Positions 21,805 to 35,017 are shown, counted from the first letter of the stretch. The stretch is 38,588 bases of DNA from Zygnema cylindricum (GCA_037447655.1 JBBHKE010001291.1:87613-126200); one strand, 5' to 3'. The notes: generated from the letters alone by a model not told the origin. Translations and numbers: made by a program.

Positions 21805-22007
21805 ATGGCGAAAAGACAGCATTTAAAAACAGCTGAAAGTTTTTTGTCTCATGGATTTCAAGTTGCTTCAAAATTAACGTCGAATACATTTGTGCCAGCT
21901 GGACTAATCACAACAATTCGCCACCTGGCAACAACCGATACGCCGACCAAAAATGTTTCTGACAGTAACTTCCAAACCTATAAGAAACCGACCATACAAA
22001 AGCCATA
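21805..22007 (+). CDS. Possible 5' exon with a mitochondrial presequence
   Basis: The frame from ATG 21805 begins MAKRQHLKTAESFLSHGF and continues VASKLTSNTFVPAGLITTIR, then HLATTDTP; basic, hydroxylated and free of acidic residues except one, as in mitochondrial targeting sequences. It lies upstream on the same strand as the mitochondrial-type uS15 exons, so I infer it could encode that protein's N-terminus. A splice donor was not settled. The frame stops at TAA 22005-22007 if unspliced. Further possible coding blocks on this strand are 22217-22319 (KPFYGKLDDLGKDDKKETKQ, donor GTAAGC) and 23347-23444 (FPEWINTNWNWREFENRF, donor GTGAGT). I recognise no homology for them. Confidence 0.35.
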
Positions 22008-22540
22008 AAGATAAGGCATCAGAAAAGTAGACTTAACCTTTGGAAGATCCTTGGGTGAATCTTACAGAGGAGTTAATTAGCTGGTTAAAATCTCCGTACA
22101 TGATGCCTTTGTCTGTGTTGGTGCCTTTCTCCCATTTATTTGCATTTTCTCGTGTTTTTCGGAAAATTGTCCAGTTTTCAACATATTTAACGGCAGTGGT
22201 TTTCTTTTGGTTTATAGAAAAGAGCGCCCCTTTCAAGCCATTCTATGGCAAGTTGGACGACCTTGGAAAAGATGACAAGAAAGAGACAAAACAGTCTCGT
22301 GATTCGTTAGTGGAAATGGTAAGCATTTTTCACCACAACACTGCCCAAAGCTCTTAGAGTTACTAACTCTAATTTGAGTGAGTGTTTTTCTATATCCAAA
22401 ATTGTAAATTAGTGTTAGAACACTATTTAATTGAGTGGCTCATAATGGGCGACCTAATAAAGTGTTAACACCGATAATTTATTTATCTAAATAGTGTATC
22501 AATTCGCACCACAAGATTTCCAAACGAACATTTATAACCG

Positions 22541-22762
22541 CACCGTGAATCGTTATTTGCGTAGAAATAATTGATATGAGGACTGTTTTTAGTGTTTATT
22601 ATTCTATTTCCGATCTGAATGGCACGGACGATTGTGAACCAGAAAAAGAATTAGCTTTACAAAAAAAACACCAATTGGTATTATTAACGTTATTTTGTGT
22701 TAAGAGGGCAATTTTTTTTGAGACAAAATAAGTGCTCTTAATGCTAATACCGATTCATGGTG
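22541..22762. mobile_element. 222-bp CACCGTG-family MITE
   Basis: The left end CACCGTGAATCGTTATTTGC and right end ...ACCGATTCATGGTG are inverted. TA follows on the right; the left flank is CG, so one duplication copy has mutated. Confidence 0.85.
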
Positions 22763-23775
22763 TATCGCCATTAATTGTTTCTTTCTATTCAGTTGATTGT
22801 AGGAAATTTTATGCAGCGCATAAATAGTAAAACTTTAGATTTGATCAGCTCACCAATTCCTATAATTTGTGGAAACAATAGTGTTAATGGTGTGATATCA
22901 AGAATAATTTTTATAACTGTCCACACTATTTCATTGAAGTGGGAAGCACTTCAACCTGCATACTATTTCCCTTGTAATTTCTACTATCTGCAGTAATTTA
23001 TGTGACGATGTCAACAAATAAGAAAAAATGGGTACTTAGCCTCAATTTTTTGCAGAAAATAGTGTAATATGCAGATAAAATTTTCTGACAAAAATCCACA
23101 CCAATCATGCATAACAATAGTGGTAGACGGTATGATTGAAAGTAGTGGATGGAATCAAACTTTTACATGACTATCCTTCTACGACAGTTATATCCGTGAA
23201 ATCAAATATTGTTTGGAATAAACAATGTATATCCAAATTTGATGCATTCAACTGTTTGCTGGTTAAAATCAGCCTGCTTGACTAGTTCCACGGTTTTAAC
23301 ATGGGATACTATGACTTTGTAAATGATTTCAGTACAACAGTCCCCACCTTCTTTCCCGAATGGATCAACACAAATTGGAATTGGCGCGAGTTCGAGAATC
23401 GTTTCGAGTTCATGAAGGCGATTGTGGTTCTTCTCAAGTACAAAGTGAGTGAGGTGATGTCAATTGAAGTGGATGGAATTGATTCTTCTTTAAATAATCC
23501 TTGGGCGTTTCTTTTTATTGTTATGAACTGGTTTTAGACAACCGCCATTTGATTGGATGTTTTTAGTTTCATTTTAAGCTTTTTGATTCATGATCTTGGA
23601 ACAATTTTTGGACAAATATTCAACTTATATTGGAATTTTCTTGGTCATTTATGCTTCACTGTAATAGGTGTGGCTCATTCTCAGTCGGGCAATTTGTTTT
23701 TTTGCCTCTTTTACATAAATAATATTGTTCCCATTATAGTTCCGTAAACGTGTTTACCACTAGAGACCAGGAAGA

Positions 23776-24097
23776 TCCCTTCTAGATACTGTTTACGGGA
23801 TAGTTCAGTTTAATATAGAGAGTCTTTCACACTACACCGTGAATAATTAGTATGGAGACTTTTTTAGCTTTAATAATTCCAGTTCCTGTCCAAATGATGT
23901 GGACGACTGTGAACCCCAAAAACAATTTGCTTTCAGAAAGAAAATAGAGCATTAATAACGCTATTTTGTGTTTGGAGGGCAGTAACCGGAACAAATGCCA
24001 GTAGCAAGTCACAATGTAGCCACAAGAAAAATCCCTTCTAAATATTGTTTACGGAATTGTTCAGTTTAGTATATGGAGTCTTTCAGTTTAGACACTA
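23776..24097. repeat. Tandem duplication of a MITE plus its flank
   Basis: ATCCCTTCTAGATACTGTTT...AGTCTTTCACACTA (23776-23834) recurs as ATCCCTTCTAAATATTGTTT...GACACTA (24029-24097). Each copy is directly followed by a MITE, so a flank-plus-MITE unit of about 250 bp was duplicated rather than hit twice. Confidence 0.82.
23835..24016. mobile_element. 182-bp CACCGTG-family MITE, shortened
   Basis: The left end CACCGTGAATAATTAG has TA before it. The degenerate right end TAGCAAGTCACAATG has TA after it. It is about 40 bp shorter than its relatives. Confidence 0.75.
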
Positions 24098-24316
24098 CAC
24101 TGTGAATCGCTATTAGTGTTAAGGAAAAATACGTATGAGGACTGTTTCACTATTAATAATTATATTGCTGTCCGGATGACATGGACGATTTTGAAACGCT
24201 TAAAAAATCAGCGTTAAGAAAAATCAATTAGTATTAATAAATATATTTTTATGTTCAGAGGGCAAAAATGACTGGGGCCGAATTAGAGTTATCAACACTA
24301 ATAATGATTCACGGTT
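24098..24316. mobile_element. 219-bp CACTGTG-family MITE
   Basis: CACTGTGAATCGCTATTAGT at the left and AATGATTCACGGTT at the right, TA on both sides (24096-24097, 24317-24318). Confidence 0.87.
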
Positions 24317-24510
24317 TAGGTTTAGAGTGCAGAAACTACAGACGTTGTATACCTTGTTCTCAAGATTCATTAAGCTAAATGTGAGTCTAGCGGCATATCA
24401 CTTAGAGGATTCCCAATATACAAGCGATAATATGTCCTCGTTTTCCCTACTTCATGACTATGTTATACCTTCAGCTTGAAGTCACACTAATTGCCGCCAG
24501 TAGTCTACTA

Positions 24511-24730
24511 CACTGTGAATTGCTATTAGCGTTAATAGCACTAATTTGGTTTTGGATTTTTTCTGGCCCCTGGACATAATGTAGCGTTAATAATACTCTT
24601 TTATTTTTCTTAACGCTAATATGGTAAGCGGTTGAAAATTGTCCAGGTTGCTCGAACCCAAATTATAAATAATAATACCTAAATAAACCCCGCGCTGTCT
24701 ATTTCTCGATGCTAATAGCGGTTAACAGTG
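24511..24730. mobile_element. 220-bp CACTGTG-family MITE
   Basis: CACTGTGAATTGCTATTAGC at the left and GCTAATAGCGGTTAACAGTG at the right, TA on both sides (24509-24510, 24731-24732). It ends about 90 bp before an exon of the uS15 gene. Confidence 0.88.
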
Positions 24731-24821
24731 TATTTCTGGATTCGTTTGTTTACTTTTTTAACAGTATCTATTCTAATTTTCAAAAGAAAAAATGATTTGT
24801 CTATTTGGGATTTTCTTGCAG

Positions 24822-25464
24822 TTGCCCTTTTAACGGAGAAAATAAAGTACATGGCTCAGCATATGCAAGTTCACAGAAAGGTAGTTCTTTTTTTCCTCTT
24901 TTTTTTTCTTTTTTTCCTTGAGAGTTGTACAAGATTATTCTAAACAGTGCTGGAAGAGGCAAGATTGGAGGGGAGAGTGAGGGGAGGGAGGGGGAGAGGG
25001 AGGGGGTAGGGAGGGGGAGAGCTGTGGGGAAAGGGAGGGATAGCGAAGCGAGGGACGAGGAGTGGAAGAGGGTGAGGTGCAGGGAAGGATGAAGACGAGA
25101 GGTTAAAAAGGATAAATATATAGGAAAGGATAATGGAAAAGAGGAATGAAAGGAGGAACGTGAAAAGATTTATAAGCGCTTAAATTAAAAGAACGTGTCT
25201 CTTTCATAATATGGTATCAACGATTTTGTTTTAATCAAAAGCATTTTTTTTGTTTTTTTTTTGTTTTTTCTTTTCTTTTTTCTTTTGTTTTCTTTCTTTT
25301 TTGGTAATGTTGTGATGCAGGACTACCATTCTAGAAGAGGCCTGGAAGGAATGCTCGCTAAAAGACGAAAATTATTAAAATATCTTCGAAGAACGGATTG
25401 GGAGGCATATTGTGAATTACTTGCGAGGTTAGGACTTCGTGACAGAGCTGATATAAAGGATTAG
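24822..25464 (+). CDS. Mitochondrial-type small-subunit ribosomal protein uS15, last two exons
   Basis: uS15 binds the central domain of small-subunit rRNA early in assembly. Exon 24822-24880 follows TTCTTGCAG and reads [19 protein letters not shown]; donor GTAGTT. Exon 25321-25464 follows GTGATGCAG and reads [20 protein letters not shown] then [20 protein letters not shown] and DRADIKD, stop TAG. This covers the conserved S15 helices (H-SR-GL, KRR-LL-YL, Y--L---LGLR). The YLRRTDW...LGLRD tail recalls the plant mitochondrial S15 subfamily. The junction is phase 0 and the reading frame clean. The first exon begins in phase 1, so at least one upstream exon (expected to end in a -VQ-like motif) is missing from my model. 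Four MITEs crowd the upstream introns. Confidence 0.9.
24954..25110 (+). repeat. GA-rich tract in the last uS15 intron
   Basis: GGGAGGGGGAGAGG-type polypurine sequence in the middle of the intron. G-quadruplex capable on the plus strand. Confidence 0.88.
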
Positions 25465-26559
25465 AGGAGGTTTTTTTTTTTGAGACGAAGGATTAGAGGA
25501 TTAGAGGAATTTCTTTTTCTGATACTAAGAGTTAGGGAGTTTTTTTTAGGAATTTCTTTGTTCTGAAGTTTCCCTTTTTTTACCGTGAATGTACAAGCTT
25601 TGTTTTTAAAATGGAGCCCAGATTGCGATTTTTGCAAATTTACGGCTGATCTTTTTCCTTTTTTGTTTTTTTATGATTGGTACTTTTGTTTTCACTGGAA
25701 TATAATTATGTTTTTTATAATACGTGATAATATAATTATTATAATAATAACTGTATTCCATAAATTTGTGTGACCAGTATGGGAGCGCTGTTTTTGCTTT
25801 GTCGTTTTTGACAAGCTTTGACCTAGTCTGCGCTCATTTTTATATTAATGGTATTTTAGTAATTAACCATTCGTTTTAAATACATTTGTTTTAGTAATTA
25901 TTTTACATTTAAACCGATGTAAACAATTAGTATTCGAGGCCCCATGGGACCAATACGCTTACGGATATACTATTTACAACAGAAAATATTTAGCAATTCA
26001 TGACGAGCGTACACAATCATGACTTCTACTAGTTACTCATTGGCCGGAAAATATGGGCATTTTACAGGGAATCAAACATTTTGCACAATTTTTAAAATTC
26101 CTTTCGAATTTAGAGTTTATATGTAAAGATTTAAGTCTAGTTTGGTTTTGATTCACTACAAGTGGGATGTTTCCTGATTTACAAACCAATGGGCATATTC
26201 TCGTTTACACGTGGTCTTATTCACGAAACGAAATATATGCATCCAGTACGGTACAGCGGAAATTTCATGCGGCTGCAAGAAATCAGCCGCATGAAATTTT
26301 CAACTTCTGTATAGTATTGGCGAATCGTCGCACGCTATACCGATTCCGTGCGACTCTCGTACAAAATCTCCTCCCATAAAGATTTTAGAAAATCCAACTT
26401 TCCAATTATCCGATGCACATAACAAGTACGGTCATCAAGGAACGGTAAAAACAATCCGTTACAATACAATTTCGTACGCCGATTAACGCACGAAAATTGG
26501 AACATGGAAGTACGGAACATAACAGACAACGAGTACTATGCAAATGAGCTTCCATTTAC
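25465..26559. other. Intergenic interval between the uS15 and RPL24 genes
   Basis: Starts with a short GGATTAGAGGA repeat in the uS15 3' region (25455-25507), then AT-rich sequence. It contains a 15-bp perfect hairpin at 26260-26299, listed separately. No exon recognised. Confidence 0.5.
26260..26299. other. 15-bp perfect hairpin upstream of RPL24
   Basis: AAATTTCATGCGGCT (26260-26274), a 10-nt loop, then the exact complement (26285-26299). GC-rich near the loop. Function unknown. Confidence 0.9.
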
Positions 26560-26676
26560 TGACCCTTGATCTCACTTTCAAGAGATCGGGACCGTCCGTT
26601 GTTCTCCATTTCCCTTGTATTACTATCTTTCGATTCTCTTTTCTTCCTTCTCTCGCGCAAAGCTCAGCAAGCCGCC
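26560..26676 (+). promoter_or_regulatory. Pyrimidine-rich leader and strong start context of RPL24
   Basis: The sequence before the start is rich in C/T (CTCTTTTCTTCCTTCTCTCG), like leaders of ribosomal protein genes, and ends in GCCGCCATGG, an optimal eukaryotic initiation context. No TATA box was identified, and the transcription start is inferred only. Confidence 0.6.
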
Positions 26677-28578
<1,902 letters not shown>

Positions 28579-28893
28579 GTCCGTACGCAGTATCTCAGTT
28601 CGGTCACCTTTATCCCAAAAATAAAAATATGGAGAAATCCTCATCAAACCACTCTAGCCATTTAATAAATTCTCTAAAATGTCAGTCAGTTCCCAAGAAT
28701 TTCTCTAATTTTTTTTTAGCCAAATTTTGCCAAAAAACAATATTTTCATCAAAAAAATTCAGTAACGCTGTCCAAATTTTCCGAATATGCTCCGACCGAC
28801 AATCGCCACCTCCACAGCTGTCAGTCTTTCCAAGTGTTAGAGAGCCATCTGGCAAACTGAATGCTGTGAGCTATGAGTGGCGGTGTAAGGGTT

Positions 28894-30244
28894 TCTGCGA
28901 ATGTGGTTTAAACTGGAGGCCAGTATAATCTCGTAGTAAGGTGAGTATTGGATGCAATTTCTGAAAATGTGGGTTTTGAAAATGTGGGTTTGTGAGAATG
29001 TGGGTCGGTTCGTTAGAAGCATTCCCGCTTAAAGAATGAGATTTAACAAACCATGTTTATATTTGTGCTTGTCTACTGTTATCAGCTTTTTAACAATAAC
29101 TGTATTTTTGGAAAAGAAACTAACTGATGGTGCAAGTATACTAACAGAAAACGTTTTTTTTTCTCTGTGTTTGTGATTTTCAGAGATAGACTGAGCTCCC
29201 CGTCCACATACTCCGCGGGTAAGTTCTCAGCGAGAATCAAATGTCCCTCTATGTAAGAAACGTAACAATTTTGAGGTTTCTCTTAATGTTTTAATCAGAA
29301 AATAATTTGAAAAGGCCAATCACTTGTTTTAGCTTTCTATGTAAGAAACAGTAGAATTCCAGTTTCTCATGCTGTTTGCCCACAAAATGATCAACCATGG
29401 CCGATCTCACTGTTCTCACTGTTCCATTTCTTTGAGTCTGATTTTGTCTTCTGCTGGCATGGATGGACGCGGGGCTTCAGTTGTCAACAAATGCAGATGA
29501 TCCCAACAGAAACTCTATTGTTATCGAGTTCCCCGGATTCAATCGCAATATCGCCTCTTTAACACTATGATCGATGGAAAGGACAGTTGGCAAGGATTGA
29601 CAAATCTTCAGTTTGACTGTTCTGCCGCCTACCAGGTGTACTCCATCTACTGGAGCGCCACAAAGATCATGTAAAACAGTTTATCCTTTTACTTCTGAGC
29701 AAATTTTGCAAGAAAAACTACTCGTATGGAATTGGTCCCTGAAAACCACTACAAAATCTGAAGAGAACCTTACTAGCTACATCATTATGAAAGGCTTAAC
29801 ATCCCTTGAATACATTCCTGGCTAACTACCTTATTGTTATGCCAAAAAACATCCCCCACCTTATTGTTATGCCGAAAAACATCCCCCAAAAAGCTTCACG
29901 AGTAGTTCAAATTTTCAACAATGTCCTATTCAAAAAAATTTCATTGGTTAAGGAGGTGGGGAGGTTGAACAAAACCATCGTCAAACCTTTCTGACAAGGT
30001 CTAAGTCTCTGCCGTCTTTTCTTATTTATTTTCTTTTACATTTTTTCATCCTGTCATCAGGTGGAAGGTGGACAACCATGTGCTGGACGTCTGAGATAGT
30101 GCCATGTGGCAGAGCAGTCCTGTTCCTCCCACCAATAAGCCAATGAGACTCTATGCCTCTCTGGCCAACACTCTTACTGTGGGCCAATGCTCCTGGGGTT
30201 TTGGATTAAGCATTGGAGCCGGTACTTTCACTACGTCATTCTGA
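28894..30244 (+). pseudogene. Broken GH16 glycoside-hydrolase relic
   Basis: Recognisable GH16 blocks on one strand. The exon ending 28940 reads ANVV, stop, TGGQYNLVV. Exon 29184-29252 reads DRLSSPSTYSAGKFSARIKC. An exon from about 29433 to 29670 reads DPNRNSIVIEFPG then, in another frame, NTMIDGKDSWQG and YQVYSIYWSATKI. Exon 30061-30244 reads WKVDNHVLDV, stop, DSAMWQSSPVPPTNKPMRLY and ASLANTL. Splice sites are GT-AG with consistent phases. Lesions are TAA 28909-28911, a frameshift near 29545-29575, TGA 30092-30094, and the active-site motif E-I-D-I-E reduced to S-I-V-I-E, which loses the nucleophile and the central Asp. Intact relatives cleave or transfer beta-1,3/1,4-glucans or galactans in the wall. 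Subfamily cannot be told. Confidence 0.85.
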
Positions 30245-31079
30245 GATATTATTGCATACGAAAGCCTTATCTCCTACCTCCCTGATTTCCCTGCACTTTT
30301 GCCAAACACTGTGAGGACTCCAATCAACATCGTTGGGAGGATATTGGGGAGGATTCTCTAAGATATAATTTGGCGCTTCAAGAAATTGTTTGTTGCTTCG
30401 TTGCAGGGAAACGATAAAGATGAGCTCCATATCTGTGCAGCAAGTGGTAAGAATTCTCGCACCGAATCTTTTATTTTTGACACTTTACATTTTTTTTTTT
30501 TACAAACTATTCCTTCCCTTTCTTGACGGATCTTTCCAATCTTCGCTGGAAGGAAACAATAAAGATGAACTACTTGAAGGAAGTGAAATGAAATCGATCA
30601 CGTCTCCTCACTCCATCAGTAGTATTGATACTAATTTCACATTTAAAATTCCTTTACTAAAGAAAACACTAATAATTAATGTACGGTACACAGCCATCAC
30701 TTTCTATTACCATTAGCGTTAACAAACAAAAATTCGGTGGCGACTTTTTTTCGGCCTAATTGTTTGTCACATTTTCTTATACGTACATTTTTGGTCAAAT
30801 AGAGTCGATTTCCTATAACACATTAATTAGAGTGGAATCAGTCTTCAGAGTACAATTTTGCAACCATTAGAGTTGAACGATCGCATCTTTCAGATAAAAT
30901 AGTTAAGTTACTTGTAGAAAACCCCTAATTAGTGTGGACAGCATTAAATAGACAAAAAAAATGACATCAAGAGAACAAAGAAAATTGCAAAGAGTGGGAG
31001 GGGGATTGGAGAAAAATGAAAGAAAAAATGAGATAGAAAGAGGAAGGAAAAAAGGGTAAAATTGAAGTGGTGATTGGAA
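30245..31079. other. Unassigned interval after the GH16 relic
   Basis: No exon recognised. GGAAACGATAAAGATGAGCT (30408) recurs in diverged form at 30550 (GGAAACAATAAAGATGAACT), a small local duplication. TTACCATTAGCGTTAAC near 30707 resembles a MITE end without a partner. Confidence 0.45.
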
Positions 31080-31455
31080 ACAGATCAGATCATATCAGAT
31101 CAGATCAGATCCGTTTCTGACCAGATCAGATCAGATCAGTTTCAAATCAGACTAGACTGTTTTTCCAGCCCGTTTTTCCAGACTGTTTTAAGGTCGTTTT
31201 TAGACCGTTTTTAGACCTCTTTTAGATCTTTTTTAGACCGTTTTTAGACTGTTTTTTTTAGACCGTTTTCAGACCGCTTTGAGACCGTTTTTATACCGTT
31301 TTTATACCTTTTTAGACCGTTTTTTAGACCGTTTTTTAGACTTTTGTTTTAGACTTTTTTAGACCGTTTTTTAGACCGTTTTTTAGACCCTTTGTTAGAC
31401 CCTTTGTTAGACCCTTTTTTAGACCGTTTTTTAGACCGTTTTTTGAGACCGTTTT
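31080..31455. repeat. GATCA repeat followed by a TTTTAGACCG minisatellite
   Basis: About 31083-31137 is a 5-bp repeat (CAGATCAGATCAG). About 31190-31455 repeats a 10-12 bp unit, TTTTTAGACCG, some 20 times with length variation in the T run. Confidence 0.93.
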
Positions 31456-31847
31456 TCAAGCAAGCGATGGAGGCGACAATGACGTTGGTTGGTATTGGCA
31501 CAACCGCCAAGTGATTATTCTGACATCCATTGCAAACAACCATCTCATCATTTTCTTTAAATCGACAGCTTTCATGGGCGGCAGATAAAGAATCAAAGGC
31601 TATTTGTGCTATTCAAATAGTTGGCTGGCTTTTCTGTCGGTTAGGGAGTCAAGTTATGGCCCGTTCGAACCAGTGGTACCGCTACAGTAGTACTTGAAAG
31701 CATTGAAATAAAATACTATTTATACTATATATATATTATATTACTATATATAGTATTCATGTGTTGGTAATTTTCTGCGTTTTTCTGTGCAATGATGCGT
31801 TTGTATTGTTTTACGATTTTCTGTTTATTCATGTATCGGTTTTTTTT
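31456..31847. other. Unassigned unique-looking stretch between minisatellites
   Basis: On the minus strand 31547-31460 reads MVVCNGCQNNHLAVVPIPTN then VIVASIACLKN, which looks protein-like but matches nothing I recognise. A TATATATA run lies at 31720-31750. Confidence 0.3.
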
Positions 31848-32530
31848 TTGGCAGGAAAGACAAAATCGAGATCCAGCTTGTAGAAAAGACAAAACCGAGA
31901 TCCCGTTGGCAGAAAAGACAAAACTGGGATCCCGCTGGCAGAAAAGACAAAACTGGGATCCAAGAAAACAAAAACTTGGGATCCAACCGGCAGTTGAGAC
32001 AAAACCGAAAAAGAAAAAACAGGAAAAAACAAAACCGGAAAAGACAAGCCCGGAAAAGACAATGCCGGAAAAGACAAGGCCGAAAAAGACTTGGCCGGAT
32101 AAGACAAGGCCAGAAAAGGCATGAAAGAGAAACAGCTGGAAAAGACAAAACCCGAAAAGACAAAACCGAAAATGAAAAAACTGGAAAAGACAAAACCAGA
32201 AAAGACAAAACCGGAAAAGACAAAACCGGAAAAGACAAAACCGGAAAAGACAAAACCGGAAAAGATAAAACCGGAAAAGACAAAACCGGAAAAGACAAAA
32301 CCGGAAAAGACAAAACCGGGCAAAACAATGCATTAGAAAACCCTAAAAACCGGAAAAGTCAAAACCAGAAAAGACAAAACCGGAAAAGACAATACCTTAA
32401 AAAACCCTAAAAAGAGGAAAAGTCAAAACCGAAAAAAAACGAAACCAGAAAAATTTAAAACCGGAAAAGACAAAACCAGTAAAGACAAAACCGGTAAAGA
32501 CAAAACCGGAAAAGACAAAATCGGTATCCA
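31848..32530. repeat. 15-bp minisatellite, unit GGAAAAGACAAAACC
   Basis: Dozens of copies, most regular at 32190-32320 and more diverged at both ends. Because 15 is a multiple of 3, several frames on both strands stay open (GKDKT/PEKTK on plus, FVFSG/CLFRF on minus). I read these as artefacts of the repeat, not proteins. Confidence 0.95.
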
Positions 32531-32582
32531 GCCGATTGAGAAAAAAATCGGGATCCAGCTGGCAAAAGTCGGCCCCGACATA

Positions 32583-32970
32583 GGAGGTGGTGAGTGGGGG
32601 GAGAGGGAAGGGGGAGAGGGAGAGGGATGAGGAGCGAGAGATGGGGAGACAGCGGGAGAGAGTGAGCGAGAGGGAGGGGGAGGGGGAGAGGGACGAGAGG
32701 GGGAGAGGGACGAGAGGGGGAGAGGGACGAGAGGGGGAGAGGGATGGGTACAGGGAGGGGGAGAGAGAGGGGGAGGGGAAGAGGGGAGGGGGAGCGGGAG
32801 AGGGGGAAGGGGAGCGGGAGAGGGGAAGGGGAAGGGAGGGGGAAGGGGAAGGGGGGGAAGGGGAGAGGGAGGGGGAGAGGGGAGGGGGAGAGGAGAGGGA
32901 GAGGGAGGATTAGAGGGAGCGAGAGGGAGATAGGGAGCGGGAGGGGGGAGAGGGAGGGAGGGTGATTCCA
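32583..32970 (+). repeat. G-rich polypurine block
   Basis: GGGGAGAGGG-type sequence almost free of pyrimidines, with many runs of four or more G on the plus strand. Confidence 0.95.
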
Positions 32971-33195
32971 CACTGCCTTAGAATGGATCGAATGACCAGG
33001 GAGAAATGATGGGAGTGGAACAACTGGGGTTTTTGCGTGGCAGGTTCTCTCTCCCCTCCCTAAGGGCAGAAAAACCTTTTGGGCGAAAAACCCTCCCTGA
33101 CTGAAGCCAGGCCGGCAAGAGCCATAACACCAGTATTGAAAAAGGAAAGGTGAGAGGGAATAAAAAGGAACTGTATATTCTTTGGGATGAAAAGG

Positions 33196-33740
33196 AATGA
33201 AAAGGAAGATATTCTCCTCGCTCTCTAGCTCTCCCTCTCCACACCTCTCTCCACATCTCTACCACTCCGTCTGTCCATCTCCAGCTATCTCCCTCCTGAC
33301 TCTCTCCCTCTGCGTCTCTCCTGCTCCATCTCTTCCATCCCCTCTCTCCCTCTCCTCGTCTTCCTCTCCGTCTTTTGCTCTTCTAGTCATGCAATCTAGC
33401 TCTTCCTCTTGGCTCTCTTCCAATCCCACTTTATCCCCTTCCCTCTCCTTCTCACTCTCCCTCCTAAACCTCTTTCTCTTACTCTTTCTGTCCACGTTGC
33501 TATCCCCTTTTCTTCTCCCCACCTTCCGTTCTCTCTAGCTTTGCCTTCCCCCCCGCTCTCTCCTCTCCCTCTCCTCTCCCTCCAAATTATCCTTTCTCCT
33601 CCCCCCTCTCTCTCTCCTTTCCCTCCACCCCCCAGACCGTCTACGTCCAAAACTAACCCTTCCCCCCCCCCCCTCCCTCCCTCCCTCCCTCCCCCCCCCC
33701 CGCCCCCCCTCTCCCTCCCTCTCCCTCCCCCCCACAGACT
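33196..33740 (+). repeat. C-rich polypyrimidine block
   Basis: CTCTCC/CCTCCC sequence ending in long C runs (33660-33735). It mirrors the polypurine block 230 bp to the left, so the two blocks are complementary in composition. Confidence 0.95.
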
Positions 33741-33805
33741 GGCCATGGAGCGCTCGTTCCACTCCCTCCTGAGCTCTCTTTCCTACTCCCTGCATGGGTC
33801 TTGGC

Positions 33806-33886
33806 CTGGGAGGGAGACACCTCCCGGGGTGGCAGGGAAGAGCAGGGAGACACCTCCCGGGGGCCAGGGAAGAGCAGGGAGGACCT
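33806..33886. repeat. Short GC-rich tandem repeat, two copies
   Basis: GGGAGACACCTCCCGGGG begins at 33812 and recurs at 33846, each followed by CAGGGAAGAGCAGGGA. The unit contains the palindrome CACCTCCCGGGG-like core. Confidence 0.85.
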
Positions 33887-33890
33887 GAAC

Positions 33891-35017
33891 CGTGTTGCAT
33901 GTGCTCGCTATTGTATTTTTTCTTCTTCTCTTTCTGTGAAAAAATGTTTGTATTTCTTTCTTTGGTATCCGTACAGGTGCAGAAAGTAGATCCTTTTTGA
34001 TGTTTGAAATTACTAACCAGGTTTGACTCAATTATGTATCTTTTTTTTTTAAAAGGATTGAGCTTGAATGTTTGTGACCATGGCTTAGACGGGGCGCCTT
34101 ATTTCCCTCTCTTCTACATCCGCAAGCTCGAGGAGTTTAGTAAGTTTTTCTTCTTTTTCTCATCCCTCGGTGGAGAGATGGCCTTTTTTTGTGACTTCTC
34201 GGTAGGATACTGGTTTCAATGCAGTCAATTTAGAAGGAAAGCCATGGTGTGATAGGATAGGACAATATTATGTGCGATAGGACGATATTATGACATATTG
34301 CGAGAGGATAGGAAAATATTAGAATATGATGCGACCATAATATGGCAGATGTGGGAGATAGCTTTCTGAAAATAAGAATAAATAAGGTTTGCGTCCTTCC
34401 GACATCTCCCTCTAAACTTTTTAGTTGTATGTTGAAACAGTCGGGAAATTGCGTCTGTTGTCGGTCTTGAAGTACCTTTTCTTCTTTTTTTTGTTCACAA
34501 AAAACCAAATTAGGCAATGTAAAATTTTTGCATCCAGTGTAGAAAAAATCCAATAAGTAAACAATGTCGTAAGTTTGTCTTAGAAATGCTTGTTTTTTAT
34601 TTTTTTTGATTATGATGGGAAATTACAGTTTTGGAAATGCGATAGTTGGCGATACAACTGAAAGAAATCAAAAGAATTATACAGTTTAAATTCTTTCCTG
34701 GAAATGATTATAAGGTTGTAACTTTTTTGGTTTTGGGTGGGAATATACAGTTTTGGAAATGCGATGGTTGGAGTCACAATTAAAGAAACTGACACGGCTT
34801 CTAATTGCAGCTCAAGTATGACTTCTGTTTTTCGACTTCCTTATTCTTTTTTCACTTTAGAAACCCTGAAGCCTGAATGGCATATCGGATAGTATTGGAA
34901 ACCCTCTTGCCATTGCACCTGCTTTAAAACGAATGCACGTCCTTCTATCCATCCTCCCACCATCCTTCCCTTCCTCCCTTCCTCTCTGTTTGAGAGACGA
35001 TTTTTATATTTTTTTAG
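33891..35017. other. Interval before the first recognised PP4R3 exon
   Basis: Expected to hold 5' exons of the PP4R3 homologue, but none could be assigned. An open block at 34051-34140 (SLNVCDHGLDGAPYFPLFYI on plus) is exon-like but matches no part of PP4R3 I know. TACAGTTTTGGAAATGCGAT is duplicated near 34626 and 34747. Confidence 0.4.

Noticed and set aside
31640-31700. A tRNA T-loop-like GTTCGAACC.
   Set aside because: No acceptor stem, anticodon arm or D-arm can be built around it.
31725-32410. Long overlapping open frames on both strands encoding KDKTGKDKT or CLFRFCLFRF repeats.
   Set aside because: They come from a 15-bp minisatellite, whose unit length keeps frames open; composition and both-strand openness argue against protein.
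32423-33900. Open frames of up to 182 codons rich in Pro/Ser/Leu or Gly/Arg/Glu.
   Set aside because: They lie in polypurine/polypyrimidine tracts, where stop codons are rare by composition; no domain is visible.
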